This document shows, one piece after another, positions 1 through 8,587 of a DNA stretch of 13,919 nucleotides. A program made the position numbers and the translations under genes. The stretch comes from an uncultured Oscillospiraceae bacterium (lineage in GTDB: Bacteria > Bacillota > Clostridia > Oscillospirales > Ruminococcaceae). Numbering within the stretch: the first letter of the stretch is position 1; each line of letters begins with the position of its first letter. The notes beneath the pieces were generated by a model, which was not told where the DNA came from, made no database searches, and worked only from the letters and a program-made list of their open reading frames with translations. The DNA is taken from the NCBI GenBank assembly GCA_902489475.1, contig CABUAH010000051.1, positions 1-13,919 on the forward strand, in the 5' to 3' direction.

Positions 1-7
1 ATAAACC

Positions 8-37
8 TTGACAAAAAGAGCATTTAAGTACTAAAAT
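8..37 (+). promoter_or_regulatory. Probable SigA promoter of eno
   Basis: TTGACA at 8-13 and TAAAAT at 32-37 are separated by 18 bases. Transcription would start near 44 and leave a leader of about 30 nt carrying the AAAGGAG ribosome-binding site at 62-68. The -35 is consensus and the -10 has one mismatch. This is pattern-based only. Confidence 0.55.
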
Positions 38-74
38 TTGAGTTGTTAGAAATAACATATTAAAGGAGAAAAAG

Positions 75-1379
75 ATGACAAAAATTGTTAAAGTTTATGC
101 CCGCGAAGTGTTAGATTCTAGAGGTAATCCTACTGTTGAAGTAGAAGTTACACTCGAAGATGGTACATTGGGTAGAGCAATTGTTCCAAGTGGTGCTTCC
201 ACAGGTGAAAGTGAAGCTTTGGAATTAAGAGATGGTGACAAATCAAGATTTGGTGGAAAAGGTGTTTTAAAAGCCGTTGCTAATGTAAATAATATCATTG
301 CCCCAGCCGTTCTTGGTATGGAAGCTGATGATCAAATTGGTATTGACAATAAATTATTAGAATTAGATGGAACTCCATTTAAAAAGAATTTAGGTGCAAA
401 TGCTACATTAGGCGTCTCACTTGCTTGTGCTCATGCAGCAGCAGCTTTTTACAAGATTCCATTATATAAATATATCGGTGGTATCAACGCTAAAGTTCTT
501 CCAACACCAATGATGAATGTTGTCAATGGTGGTGCACATGCTGATTCTACAGTTGATTTCCAAGAATTCTTCATTATTCCTGCTGGATTTGAAACATTCC
601 ATGAAGCTTTAAGAGCAGGTGTTGAAACATTCCATGCTTTAAAGGCTGTTTTAAAGAAAAAAGGATATGAAACAGGTGTTGGTGATGAAGGTGGTTTCGC
701 TCCAAGTTGTAGAGAAGGAAATACTGAACCACTCGAATTAATCATGGAAGCTATTAAGAATGCTGGATATGAACCTGGAAAACAAATTTTCTTAGGAATG
801 GATGTTGCTTCTAGTGAATTCTATAATCCTGAAACTAAAATTTATACATTAAAGAAATCTGGTCAAGGTGATAGAACAGCTGAACAAATGATTGAATGGT
901 ATAAGGAAATGATCGCAACATATCCTATTATTACTATCGAAGATGGTTTAGCAGAATCAGACTGGGAAGGCTGGGCAAAATTAACAGCTGAACTCGGTGA
1001 CAAGATTCAATTAGTTGGTGATGACTTATTTGTTACAAATAAAGATTTCTTAAGAAAAGGTATTACAAGTAATGTCGGTAATTCTATTCTTATTAAAGTT
1101 AACCAAATTGGTACTTTAACAGAAACTCTCGATACTATCAGAATGGCTCAAACCAATGGTTATACTTGCATGGTTTCTCATAGATCTGGTGAAACTGAAG
1201 ATACAACAATCGCTGACTTATCAGTTGCTGTTAATGCTGGTCAAATTAAGACTGGTTCAGCTTCTAGAACTGATAGAATGGCTAAGTACAATCAATTACT
1301 TAGAATTGAGGATGAACTTGGCGAAAAAGCTGTTTTCGAAGGCATTCATGCTTTCAAAAAATATCGCTTTACTAAATAA
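75..1379 (+). CDS. eno: Enolase (phosphopyruvate hydratase)
   Basis: Enolase interconverts 2-phosphoglycerate and phosphoenolpyruvate in cytoplasmic glycolysis. The protein has 434 residues, the usual family length, and is complete. Visible family motifs are the N-terminal VYAREVLDSRGNPTVEVEV stretch, the catalytic acids E164 (in DFQEF) and E205 (GDEGG), the Mg ligands D243 (MDVASSEF), E289 (TIEDGLAE) and D316 (VGDDLFVTN), catalytic K341 (LIKVNQIGT), H369 in the SHRSGETEDT signature and K392 (QIKTGSASRTDR). The ATG follows AAAGGAG (62-68) by 6 nt. It stands alone with its own promoter and terminator, not in a visible glycolytic operon. Its arginine codons are nearly all AGA, unlike the CGT/CGC-rich restriction genes downstream, which marks it as host backbone next to a transferred block. 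Confidence 0.99.
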   Translation: MTKIVKVYAREVLDSRGNPTVEVEVTLEDGTLGRAIVPSGASTGESEALELRDGDKSRFGGKGVLKAVANVNNIIAPAVLGMEADDQIGIDNKLLELDGTPFKKNLGANATLGVSLACAHAAAAFYKIPLYKYIGGINAKVLPTPMMNVVNGGAHADSTVDFQEFFIIPAGFETFHEALRAGVETFHALKAVLKKKGYETGVGDEGGFAPSCREGNTEPLELIMEAIKNAGYEPGKQIFLGMDVASSEFYNPETKIYTLKKSGQGDRTAEQMIEWYKEMIATYPIITIEDGLAESDWEGWAKLTAELGDKIQLVGDDLFVTNKDFLRKGITSNVGNSILIKVNQIGTLTETLDTIRMAQTNGYTCMVSHRSGETEDTTIADLSVAVNAGQIKTGSASRTDRMAKYNQLLRIEDELGEKAVFEGIHAFKKYRFTK

Positions 1380-1402
1380 TTAAAGTAAAAAATATGCCGC
1401 AT

Positions 1403-1461
1403 TTGCGTGTCCCCATTAGGGATTATAAAAAAATCAATTAATTTAATGGGGACACCTGCAA
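1403..1461. repeat. Long imperfect palindrome (REP-like stem-loop)
   Basis: GTGTCCCCATTA at 1407-1418 is perfectly complementary to TAATGGGGACAC at 1444-1455. Outer arms TTGC (1403-1406) and GCAA (1458-1461) can extend the stem past a two-base bulge. The 25-nt AT-rich loop is not obviously coding. Similar GGGGAC palindromes in Bacillota are often REP-type repeats mobilised by IS200-like transposases, but no transposase is present here, so that identity is inferred. Confidence 0.5.
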
Positions 1462-1466
1462 GTGGC

Positions 1467-1504
1467 AAAAGACTCGAAGTTTCACAACTTCGAGTCTTTT
1501 GTTA
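1467..1504 (+). terminator. Intrinsic terminator after eno (bidirectional-looking)
   Basis: A perfect 15-bp stem (AAAAGACTCGAAGTT at 1467-1481 with its complement at 1486-1500) closes a 4-nt TCAC loop. The 3' arm ends in TTTT and is followed by GTTATG. The A-run on the 5' arm gives a T-run on the other strand, so it may stop transcription in both directions. It insulates eno from the restriction island. Confidence 0.9.
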
Positions 1505-1566
1505 TGCTAAATAGCGTCGCAAAAAGGAAATTTAATTAAATTTCAAAATTTTAATATCAAAAGCCC

Positions 1567-1595
1567 TTGACAAATCAATTTTCTTGTGGTATGAT
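1567..1595 (+). promoter_or_regulatory. Strong SigA promoter of the hsd operon
   Basis: TTGACA (1567-1572), a 17-nt spacer and TATGAT (1590-1595) give a near-perfect SigA promoter. Transcription would begin near 1602. This rules out the TTG at 1584, which lies in the spacer, as the start of the first gene. The first gene is then left with a leader of about 27 nt. Confidence 0.85.
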
Positions 1596-1628
1596 ATTTA
1601 TGTAAATTTCAAAAAGGATGTGTGTCAA

Positions 1629-2234
1629 GTGGAACTACAATCTCTCGCAAATATAATTCAAGGTAACATTCCGACACGAATAGAAGTTACAACAGGTCAA
1701 TCCATTGAAACGATTACAATGCAAGAACTTAACTACATTGTTAACGTTTCAGACGATTTGCCTATCGCAAAATATATAACCGTTCAAGGCGATAAAATCG
1801 GGACGTATTCTTTAACCAAAGAATACGACGTAGTTGTCGGATTGAGTTCGGGCAAAGCAATCGTGATTGAAAGCAATCGTGCCGACAAACTCATTCTTTC
1901 AAATCTTGCTATTATACGAATAAATGATATGTCGGAAGTTGACCCCTACTATTTATGTTGGTTTATCAACAATAATACAGCGGCACTTAAACAATTAAAA
2001 AAGTTAAAACAAGCCACAACCGCCGTATCTATTATTCCGTTAAGTATGCTGAAAAGTTTTGAAGTAACGCTACTACCTATCGAAACACAACGAACAATCG
2101 GAAAGATAAGCGAACTGAAAAGACAGCGAGATAGACTAACACATTCAATAGAAACGAAAAAAACGGACATTTTAACACAACAGTTAATGAAAATATATGA
2201 AAAGGAGTTGCAAAATGGCGATAAGCGAGTATGA
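1629..2234 (+). CDS. Half-size type I specificity (S)-like protein, single TRD
   Basis: A 201-residue protein resembling one half of an HsdS: an N-terminal LQSLANIIQG segment, a TRD-like core (VVVGLSSGKAIVI, LSNLAIIRI, DPYYLCWFI), then the IPLSMLKSFEVTLLPIETQR signature that ends a TRD, and a C-terminal helical/coiled-coil tail (about 165-195). A normal HsdS has two TRDs and about 400 residues. The GTG at 1629 is chosen because the promoter -10 ends at 1595 and AAAAAGG lies at 1611-1617. Its 3' end overlaps hsdR by 20 nt, so the two are translationally coupled. It carries none of the recombination sites found in the downstream hsdS copies. It could dimerise to give a symmetric specificity subunit, or partner or regulate the complex; which of these is not visible from the sequence. 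Confidence 0.65.
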   Translation: MELQSLANIIQGNIPTRIEVTTGQSIETITMQELNYIVNVSDDLPIAKYITVQGDKIGTYSLTKEYDVVVGLSSGKAIVIESNRADKLILSNLAIIRINDMSEVDPYYLCWFINNNTAALKQLKKLKQATTAVSIIPLSMLKSFEVTLLPIETQRTIGKISELKRQRDRLTHSIETKKTDILTQQLMKIYEKELQNGDKRV

Positions 2235-5154
2235 AGTTGAAAATCTCTTTATTGAAAGATTAGGGACTATCGGCTACAAATATGTTGCATTAAAGGACTA
2301 TACCGAAGTGGTACTTAACTTCAAGGCGCAACTTGAAGAGTTCAATAAAGAAGAAATCATCAAAGGCAAAGGCGTTGCGAAACTGTCGGTTGCTGAATTT
2401 GACAGACTTCGCACCCAAATTGAAAACAAAACCGTTTACGAGTCGGCGAAAATCTTGCGCGATAAGCAGGTTTTGGAATTAGACAACGGCAAGCGTATCT
2501 ATATTGAGTTTTTGTCAAAAGACATAGACCGCAATATTTATCAGGTTACGCACCAAGTAACAATGGATAAAGACCATATGAATGAGGTCGTTTATAAAAA
2601 TCGTTACGACGTTACAGTTCTCATTAACGGTTTGCCGCTTGTTCAGATTGAGTTGAAACGCCCCGGCGTTGAAATCAACGAAGCAATCAATCAAATAAAC
2701 CGCTATCGCAGGTATTCGTTCAGAGGGCTGTTCCATTTCATTCAATGTTTCGTCGTTTCAAACTCTATTCAGACGAAATATTTTGCTAATGAAAACGAAA
2801 CGAATGCGGACGGTACATACAAAGCGATACTGAAAAGTCTTGCTTTCTTCTGGACGGACGCAAACAATGAGCGTATCAATCAACTCAACGAGTTCACGGA
2901 CGATTTCTTCACGAAATTCAATATAACTGCTCTATTGACAGACTATACCGTGTTGCAAGACACGATGAAAAACATTATCGTAATGCGTCCGTATCAGATT
3001 TACGCAACAAAAGCAGTTTTACGTCGTGTGTTGGAAGAAAACCGAAACGGCTATGTTTGGCATACAACCGGTTCGGGTAAAACACTTACTTCTTTCAAGT
3101 GCGCGTCCCTTCTCCGTGATAACGGCAGAATTGATAAAGTTTTCTTTTTGGTTGACCGCAAAGACTTGGACGACCAAACCGTTGACGAATACAACTCGTT
3201 TGAAGAAGATTGTGTCGATAACACAGATTCAACCGCAGAACTCATTAAGCGTTTGAAAAACAGCGGCGAAAAAATGCTTGTTACGACCATTCAGAAACTC
3301 GCCTGCGCACTTCGCAACGAGAAATATAAGTCTATTATGGAAACCTACAAGACGAAAAAATGTGTGTTTGTTATAGACGAATGTCATAGAAGTCAGTTCG
3401 GTAAAATGCACGGCGATATTCGCAGAAATTTCCAGAACGCTAACTTTATCGGCTTTACGGGAACACCTATTTTTGAAGAAAATAAAGGGGCAACTGGTCA
3501 GACAACGGCAGATATATTTAACGCTGGCAATATGGACGCTTGTTTGCATAAGTATCTTATCAAAGAAGCCATCGCAGACGGCAACGTTTTGAAATTCTCT
3601 GTCGAATATCAAAACACATTCAACATTGTTACGACAAACGCAGCCGATATGACGGTAAGGCGTATCGTTCACGAGCAAAGCAATAACCCGAATTTCAATC
3701 TCGAAGAATACTGCAAGCGTAACAATATTGATATTTCAAATATTTACAGCGACCAGCAACGTATCGAACTCGTTACAAATAACATTTTGGAACATTACGA
3801 AAAGCATACGAAAATCGGTACGGACACCTATACGTCGCTCTTTGCAATTCAGTCAGTACCGCTTCTTCAAAAGTATTACACTGCTTTCAAAAAGTTGAAC
3901 AAAAAAGGCTTGAAGATTGCGGCAATATTTACTTATGCGGCAAACGAAGATATGGACGAAGGCGCAGACACACCGCAATCGAGAGAATTTTTGGAACAAT
4001 GTATCAAGGACTACAACGAAATGTTCTCTGACGGTAAAGAAAAACTGTCTTTCGGTCTTGATACGTTCGACGCTTACCGCAAGGATATTGCAAAGCGTTT
4101 GAAACAAAAAGAAGTTCCACAGATTGATATTTTGCTTGTTGTAAATATGTTCTTAACGGGATTTGACTCGAAGCCGCTTAACACGTTATATTTGGATAAG
4201 CCTTTGTTCTGGCATTCTCTCGTTCAGGCATACAGCCGCACGAACCGCATTTACAAAGAAACAAAGCAATACGGGCAAATAATCACGTTCCGTAATATCA
4301 AAGACGAACAGGACAAAGCCCTTAAACTGTTTTCGGGTGATGGTAATCCGAACGCATATTTGCTCGAAAACTACGATTATTACGTTGCCGAATATGCCGA
4401 CAGAGTTGCGGTTTTGCGTAACATTGCACCGTCTTACGACATTGCCGGCAGATTGCAATCCGAAGACGACCAAAGAAAGTTTATCGTTGCTTTCCGTTTG
4501 GTTGCGCAAACGCTTTCAACGTTAAAAACGTTCTCAAAATTCGAGTGGAACGACCTTGCAAACGTTCTGGACGAAGACGAATTTTTGGGATATAAATCGT
4601 GGTATCTCTACTACTACGATTTGGCAAAGAAAGACAGAGAGAAAAACGTTAAAACAACGCTTGTCGATATCGACTTCAATATCGAACTTATCCGCACTGA
4701 TAAAATCAACGTCGTTTACATTCTCAACCTGTTAAAGGACGTAATCAAGAAAGACGAAAACGAGAAAAAACGCTCTATTGACTTGATTTTGCGAGAAATC
4801 GAACGTTCAGACAACGAGAGATTGAGAGCAAAACAGGAAATGTTAAAGCGTTTCGTTACGGAAAAGTTTTTCAGTCTTTCGCCGGACGAAGATATCGTAA
4901 AAGCGTATGAAGAATTTGAAGTCCAACAGCAGAATATGGATATCGAAATGTTTGCGGAAGAAACAGGCATTGACGTCGATACCATCAAGTCATTTATGTC
5001 GGAATATCAGTTCAAGCACGTTATCAGTCTTGAAGATATCCGAAAGAGATTAAGTCAAAAAGGATACGGACTACTAAAAACAATCAAATTGTCGTCCGAA
5101 ATAGAAGAATTTGTTAAAGAACAATACGAAAAATTCAGAGCCGAAGGAGTATAA
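2215..5154 (+). CDS. hsdR: Type I restriction enzyme R subunit (ATP-dependent translocase/endonuclease)
   Basis: HsdR is the motor and nuclease of the type I complex. It translocates DNA with ATP and cleaves away from unmethylated recognition sites. The protein has 979 residues, in the family range. The N-terminal PD-(D/E)XK nuclease shows D132, the ELK triad residues E146 and K148, and a QxxxY-type QINRYRRY. The SF2 helicase core shows Walker A TTGSGKT (K289), the motif II variant DECH (388-391), TGTP (415-418), LTGFDS and the arginine-finger motif QAYSRTNR (671-678). A helical C-terminal region follows, likely for assembly with HsdM. The ATG at 2215 is chosen over the one 18 nt upstream because AAAGGAG (2201-2207) sits 7 nt before it. 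Codon use is rich in CGT/CGC, unlike enolase. Confidence 0.96.
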   Translation: MAISEYEVENLFIERLGTIGYKYVALKDYTEVVLNFKAQLEEFNKEEIIKGKGVAKLSVAEFDRLRTQIENKTVYESAKILRDKQVLELDNGKRIYIEFLSKDIDRNIYQVTHQVTMDKDHMNEVVYKNRYDVTVLINGLPLVQIELKRPGVEINEAINQINRYRRYSFRGLFHFIQCFVVSNSIQTKYFANENETNADGTYKAILKSLAFFWTDANNERINQLNEFTDDFFTKFNITALLTDYTVLQDTMKNIIVMRPYQIYATKAVLRRVLEENRNGYVWHTTGSGKTLTSFKCASLLRDNGRIDKVFFLVDRKDLDDQTVDEYNSFEEDCVDNTDSTAELIKRLKNSGEKMLVTTIQKLACALRNEKYKSIMETYKTKKCVFVIDECHRSQFGKMHGDIRRNFQNANFIGFTGTPIFEENKGATGQTTADIFNAGNMDACLHKYLIKEAIADGNVLKFSVEYQNTFNIVTTNAADMTVRRIVHEQSNNPNFNLEEYCKRNNIDISNIYSDQQRIELVTNNILEHYEKHTKIGTDTYTSLFAIQSVPLLQKYYTAFKKLNKKGLKIAAIFTYAANEDMDEGADTPQSREFLEQCIKDYNEMFSDGKEKLSFGLDTFDAYRKDIAKRLKQKEVPQIDILLVVNMFLTGFDSKPLNTLYLDKPLFWHSLVQAYSRTNRIYKETKQYGQIITFRNIKDEQDKALKLFSGDGNPNAYLLENYDYYVAEYADRVAVLRNIAPSYDIAGRLQSEDDQRKFIVAFRLVAQTLSTLKTFSKFEWNDLANVLDEDEFLGYKSWYLYYYDLAKKDREKNVKTTLVDIDFNIELIRTDKINVVYILNLLKDVIKKDENEKKRSIDLILREIERSDNERLRAKQEMLKRFVTEKFFSLSPDEDIVKAYEEFEVQQQNMDIEMFAEETGIDVDTIKSFMSEYQFKHVISLEDIRKRLSQKGYGLLKTIKLSSEIEEFVKEQYEKFRAEGV

Positions 5155-5158
5155 AATT

Positions 5159-6763
5159 ATGGCAACCGATATTCAACTTCATAAACAACAAGCACAGGAA
5201 CTTTCTAATAAACTTTGGGCTATCGCAAACGATTTGCGTGGCACTATGGACGCGAGCAAATTCAAGGATTATATTCTCGGTATCATCTTCTACCGTTTCC
5301 TTTCCGAAAAGACGGAAAAGTATATGGAAGAAATACTTAAAAACGACGGTATGACTTATGCCGACGCTCTCGCGTCCAACAATGAAGAATTGCTTGCCGC
5401 TCTTGACAAGTATTCTCTTGACAGTCTTGGTTATATCATTCGCCCTGAATATAGTTTCGGCTATATCGTCAATATGATTGCGGGCAAATACGACGGCAAG
5501 GTATTTTCGGTTGACTATCTCGAAAAGGCTATTGCGTCCATTCAGCAATCTACTCTCGGTCAGAAATCGGAAGCCGCATTTGACGGTATTTTCGACGCAA
5601 TGGATTTGAAAGACAAAGACTTGGGCAAAGAAGTTTCCGACCGCACAAAGCAAATTGCAAAGGTTATAAACCGTGTAAACGATATTGAGTTTTCCTACGA
5701 CGACGCTCAATTTGACGTTCTCGGAACGGCTTATATGATTTTGATAGGTTTATTCGCGTCAGACAGTGGCAAGAAAGGCGGCGAGTTCTTTACGCCGAGT
5801 GCCGTTTCGGAACTTTGCAGTAAACTTGCGACAGTCGGCTTGAAATCCGTTAAAAACGTTTGCGATCCCACTTGCGGCTCGGCTTCTATGCTTTTGGAAG
5901 TTCGCAAAGCAGTTATCGCAAACGGTGGTACGGCTGAACACGCCGTAGGTCATTACTACGGACAAGAACTCAACGGAACGACTTACAACCTTGCTCGTAT
6001 GAATATGTTAATGCACGACGTTCCGTATCAATACTTCAATCTTTTCAACGACAACACGCTTGAAAAGGATAATTTCGGCACGACTAAATTTACTGTTCAA
6101 GTTGCAAATCCGCCTTATTCGGCAAAGTGGTCGGCAGCGTCTTCCTTCCTTGACGATCCGCGTTTCAGTGGCGCAGGAAAACTTGCTCCGTCAAGCAAAG
6201 CGGACTTCGCATTTGTTGAACATATGGTTTATCATATGGACGATGACGGACGTGTTGCGGTTCTTCTTCCGCACGGTGTTTTGTTCCGTGGTGGCAGCGA
6301 AGATACTATCCGTAGATATTTGATAAAAGATTTGAACGTTCTCGATGCCGTAATCGGCTTGCCTGCAAACCTTTTCCACGGCACGGGTATTCCAGTATGC
6401 TGCCTTGTTTTGCGTAAATACCGTAACGGCAACGCCGGCAATATTTGCTTTATCGACGCAAGTAAATATTTCACGCCGGGCAAAAATATGAACCAACTTT
6501 CTTCTGACGATATAGACCGTATCGTAAATGCCTACGTTGAGCGTAAAGATATAGATAAATTTTGCCACATTGCGGGCTTGGAAGAAATCGAAAGTAACGA
6601 TTATAACCTTAACATACCCCGTTACGTCGATACGTTTGAAGAGGAAGAAGAAATTGATATCAAAGCCGTTATGGCAGAAATAAAAGACCTTGAAAGCCAA
6701 CGTGCAAGTCTTGACGCGGAGATTAACAAATATCTGAAAGAACTCGGAATTTTGGAGGACTAA
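5159..6763 (+). CDS. hsdM: Type I DNA adenine-N6 methyltransferase M subunit
   Basis: HsdM methylates adenine in the site chosen by HsdS, using S-adenosylmethionine, and two copies join HsdS in the modification complex. The protein has 534 residues, normal for the family. Residues 1-150 form the helical HsdM N-terminal domain (LSNKLWAIANDLRGTMDASKF, GIIFYRFLSEK). The N6-methyltransferase fold follows, with the FTP motif at 211-213, the SAM motif I variant DPTCGS (236-241) and catalytic motif IV NPPY (317-320). An acidic coiled-coil tail ends the protein. The ATG at 5159 has AAGGAG at 5144-5149. It begins 4 nt after hsdR and ends 2 nt before hsdS, so one transcript is likely. Motif I has T where DPACGSG is most common. 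Confidence 0.96.
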   Translation: MATDIQLHKQQAQELSNKLWAIANDLRGTMDASKFKDYILGIIFYRFLSEKTEKYMEEILKNDGMTYADALASNNEELLAALDKYSLDSLGYIIRPEYSFGYIVNMIAGKYDGKVFSVDYLEKAIASIQQSTLGQKSEAAFDGIFDAMDLKDKDLGKEVSDRTKQIAKVINRVNDIEFSYDDAQFDVLGTAYMILIGLFASDSGKKGGEFFTPSAVSELCSKLATVGLKSVKNVCDPTCGSASMLLEVRKAVIANGGTAEHAVGHYYGQELNGTTYNLARMNMLMHDVPYQYFNLFNDNTLEKDNFGTTKFTVQVANPPYSAKWSAASSFLDDPRFSGAGKLAPSSKADFAFVEHMVYHMDDDGRVAVLLPHGVLFRGGSEDTIRRYLIKDLNVLDAVIGLPANLFHGTGIPVCCLVLRKYRNGNAGNICFIDASKYFTPGKNMNQLSSDDIDRIVNAYVERKDIDKFCHIAGLEEIESNDYNLNIPRYVDTFEEEEEIDIKAVMAEIKDLESQRASLDAEINKYLKELGILED

Positions 6764-6765
6764 TT

Positions 6766-7959
6766 ATGTCGAAAAGCAACGAAACAACCCCTAATGTTCC
6801 AACTTTGAGATTCCGAGAGTTCACCGACAGTTGGACGTTGATTCCCATAAAAAAAATGTTGCGTTTCCAAAACGGAATCAATGCGGATTCAACAAAATAC
6901 GGCAAAGGAATTAAGTATATTTCGGTTTCAGACATATTGAATAATCAATACATCACCTATGATTGCATTAAAGGTTTAATTGATATCGACGAAAAGACGT
7001 TCAACAAGTTCATAGTTGAATATGGAGATATACTTTTCCAACGTAGTTCTGAAACATTTGAAGATATAGGACGCGCAAATGTTTATCTTGACAAAGAACA
7101 TTCGGCAACATTCGGCGGTTTTGTTATACGTGGTAAGAAGATTTCGGATTATAATCCGCTATTTTTTAGATATTTACTTTGCACGCACAACGCTCGTAAA
7201 CAAACCGTGAGAATGGGCGCAGGGGCGCAACACTACAATATCGGGCAAGAAGGTTTAGAAAAGATATGTTTGTATTTTCCCTGCTTACAAGAGCAACAAA
7301 AAATTTCAGACTTTTTATCCGCGATAGATAACAAGATTGCAGCCCAAAACAAAATCATTAGTGATTTGAAGGTCTTAAAGAAAGAACTTTGTAATAAAGT
7401 TTTCAGTAAAGGTTCTGCCGTCAGGCTTGGGGATTTTATCGAAGAAGTAACCACTCGAAATAAGTCTAACAGTTGTGAAAATGTCTTATCTGTCAGCAAT
7501 AAAATGGGGTTTATCAAACAATCCGAGCAATTTGAAGATAGAACGGTAGCGAGCGAAAATAAAAGCAATTACAAAGTTGTTACAGAAGGTTGCTTTGCTT
7601 ATAATCCCGCAAGAATTAACGTCGGCTCGATTGCCTTATTATCAACACAAATCGGCATAATAAGTCCTATGTATGTGTGTTTTAAGGCTAAAAGCGCCCT
7701 TGATTCGGAGTATTTGAACTTTTACTATCAGTCTGGTTTCTTCTACAAAGAATTGCAAAAAAAATTAGAAGGTAGCGTTAGACAATGCCTTACATATGAA
7801 AATATGAGTGAAATTCTTATTCCGTATGTAGGCATTGAAGAACAAAAGGCAATCGCCGCGACATTAAATAAATTTGCAACATTGATTGCAAACGAAGAAA
7901 AATACTTAAAATCATTGCAAAAGCAAAAATCTTATTTTCTCAACGCCATGTTTATATGA
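6766..7959 (+). CDS. hsdS: Expressed type I specificity subunit (TRD1-A + TRD2-a)
   Basis: HsdS recognises the two halves of the DNA target and holds two HsdM subunits. The 397 residues include a short conserved N-terminus with VPTLRF (11-16) and TRD1-A to about residue 173. A central conserved coiled-coil spacer follows (about 174-216, LQEQQKISDFLSAIDNKIAAQ), then TRD2-a to about 375 and a C-terminal coiled coil ending in NAMFI. The ATG follows GGAGG (6754-6758) by 7 nt. It is the only full-length hsdS in this locus with a start codon, a ribosome-binding site and an operon position. Its VPTLRF codons, central spacer and post-spacer codons each contain a sequence repeated in inverted orientation downstream. 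Its TRDs are therefore expected to be exchangeable by inversion. The specificity cannot be predicted here. Confidence 0.95.
   Translation: MSKSNETTPNVPTLRFREFTDSWTLIPIKKMLRFQNGINADSTKYGKGIKYISVSDILNNQYITYDCIKGLIDIDEKTFNKFIVEYGDILFQRSSETFEDIGRANVYLDKEHSATFGGFVIRGKKISDYNPLFFRYLLCTHNARKQTVRMGAGAQHYNIGQEGLEKICLYFPCLQEQQKISDFLSAIDNKIAAQNKIISDLKVLKKELCNKVFSKGSAVRLGDFIEEVTTRNKSNSCENVLSVSNKMGFIKQSEQFEDRTVASENKSNYKVVTEGCFAYNPARINVGSIALLSTQIGIISPMYVCFKAKSALDSEYLNFYYQSGFFYKELQKKLEGSVRQCLTYENMSEILIPYVGIEEQKAIAATLNKFATLIANEEKYLKSLQKQKSYFLNAMFI
6796..6812 (+). repeat. TRD1 5' recombination site, copy A (in hsdS)
   Basis: GTTCCAACTTTGAGATT encodes VPTLR(F) at the start of TRD1-A. Exact copies lie inverted at 10334-10350 (B) and direct at 10374-10390 (C). 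Identity with copy B ends exactly at the edges of the 17-mer. Confidence 0.8.
7345..7361 (+). repeat. Central-spacer recombination site (copy in hsdS)
   Basis: CAAAACAAAATCATTAG encodes part of the conserved spacer (QNKII). It is repeated exactly but inverted at 9761-9777, and its first 14 bases recur at 10914-10927. Inversion between 7345 and 9777 would put TRD2-d behind TRD1-A. Confidence 0.75.
7380..7394 (+). repeat. TRD2 a/b recombination site, hsdS copy
   Basis: GAAAGAACTTTGTAA encodes KELCN just before TRD2-a. An exact inverted copy lies at 8538-8552 at the start of TRD2-b. The 1173-bp segment between them is centred on the convergent 3' ends of the two genes. Confidence 0.75.
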
Positions 7960-7972
7960 ACATAGCGTTGAG
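7940..7972. repeat. Inverted repeat formed by convergent hsdS 3' ends
   Basis: CTCAACGCCATGTT (7940-7953) faces AACATAGCGTTGAG (7959-7972), a near-perfect inverted repeat with one mismatch and a TATAT centre. Each arm encodes the shared C-terminus LNAMFI of hsdS and of the silent TRD2-b copy on the other strand. The stop codons overlap this centre. In RNA it could act as a bidirectional stem-loop between the convergent genes. Confidence 0.7.
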
Positions 7973-8552
7973 AAGGTATTTACGCTGCTTTTGTAGATAA
8001 TTTAAGAATAACGTTTCTAACTCTATTTTGTCTTGAATGCGCTGTATTTTATCGGCAAATTTTACTTGTTCTTCGTATGTTGGCATACGTGTTTCATACG
8101 ACAAGAAATCTTCCGAAGATACAGCCATTCTCTCATAAACAGTGCCTTGCTCGTAACGTCTTATTCTTCCTATAAAATTTGCATTTGTTAAAAACAGTTC
8201 AATATAAGCAGGATACACTGTATCGGCTATTTCAAACGTTACATATATCGGTGAGAATATTAAATCGCCGTAAGTATTGCGACATATCACACCAAATTTC
8301 AAATTTGCCGGATTATAGCAAATATCGTTAAAGTGCGTTACTTTATACTGTTTATCTTCGTTTTTGACGAGAAAATCCCTGTCGTATCGCTCTGTTTTTG
8401 ATGAAATTCCTTCCTTTGATAAAGTTCCGTGAGTATATGTGCCGTCTTTACTACAATATTCCTTTCGTTCGGTCAAAATATCTTTAAGTGTTACGTATTC
8501 CAACGAAGTATCATTGTGAACCGATTTGAAATACCTGTTACAAAGTTCTTTC
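7952..8552 (-). CDS. Silent partial hsdS cassette, TRD2-b
   Basis: About 200 residues corresponding to the C-terminal half of an HsdS. It opens inside the spacer with KELCNRYF, matching KELCNKVF of the expressed hsdS, then carries TRD2-b (LEYVTLKDILTER to about residue 170) and the C-terminal coil ending LQKQRKYLLNAMFI. There is no ribosome-binding site and no ATG. The only nominal start is a TTG at the edge of the recombination repeat, so it is expected to be silent. It converges on hsdS, with the two reading frames overlapping by a few bases. Inversion across GAAAGAACTTTGTAA (7380-7394 and 8538-8552) would fuse it in frame to TRD1-A. Its TRD sequence differs from TRD2-a, so the recognised half-site should change. 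Confidence 0.85.
8538..8552 (-). repeat. TRD2 a/b recombination site, TRD2-b copy
   Basis: This is the exact inverted partner of 7380-7394. Identity breaks immediately outside the 15-mer on both sides. The sequence forms the first codons of the silent TRD2-b cassette. Confidence 0.75.
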
Positions 8553-8570
8553 AATAGCGAGCAAAAATCG

Positions 8571-8587
8571 CTAATTAAAGGAATTAG
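8571..8587 (+). repeat. TRD2 c/d recombination site, TRD2-c copy
   Basis: CTAATTAAAGGAATTAG has an exact inverted copy at 9731-9747. The site is itself a dyad: arms CTAATT and AATTAG around a 5-nt AAAGG centre, the kind of shape tyrosine recombinases use as a crossover core. It encodes LIKGI. Confidence 0.78.

Noticed and set aside
1584..1628. Fifteen-codon N-terminal extension of the first S-like gene starting at TTG 1584
   Set aside because: It lies in the spacer and -10 of a near-consensus promoter (TTGACA 1567, TATGAT 1590), upstream of the predicted transcript start, and has no ribosome-binding site. GTG 1629 was chosen.
3229..3678. 149-codon antisense frame within hsdR (and similar antisense frames at 5135-5710 and 6191-6700)
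   Set aside because: These are shadows of codon bias in hsdR and hsdM with Cys/Phe-rich, low-plausibility sequences and no ribosome-binding sites.
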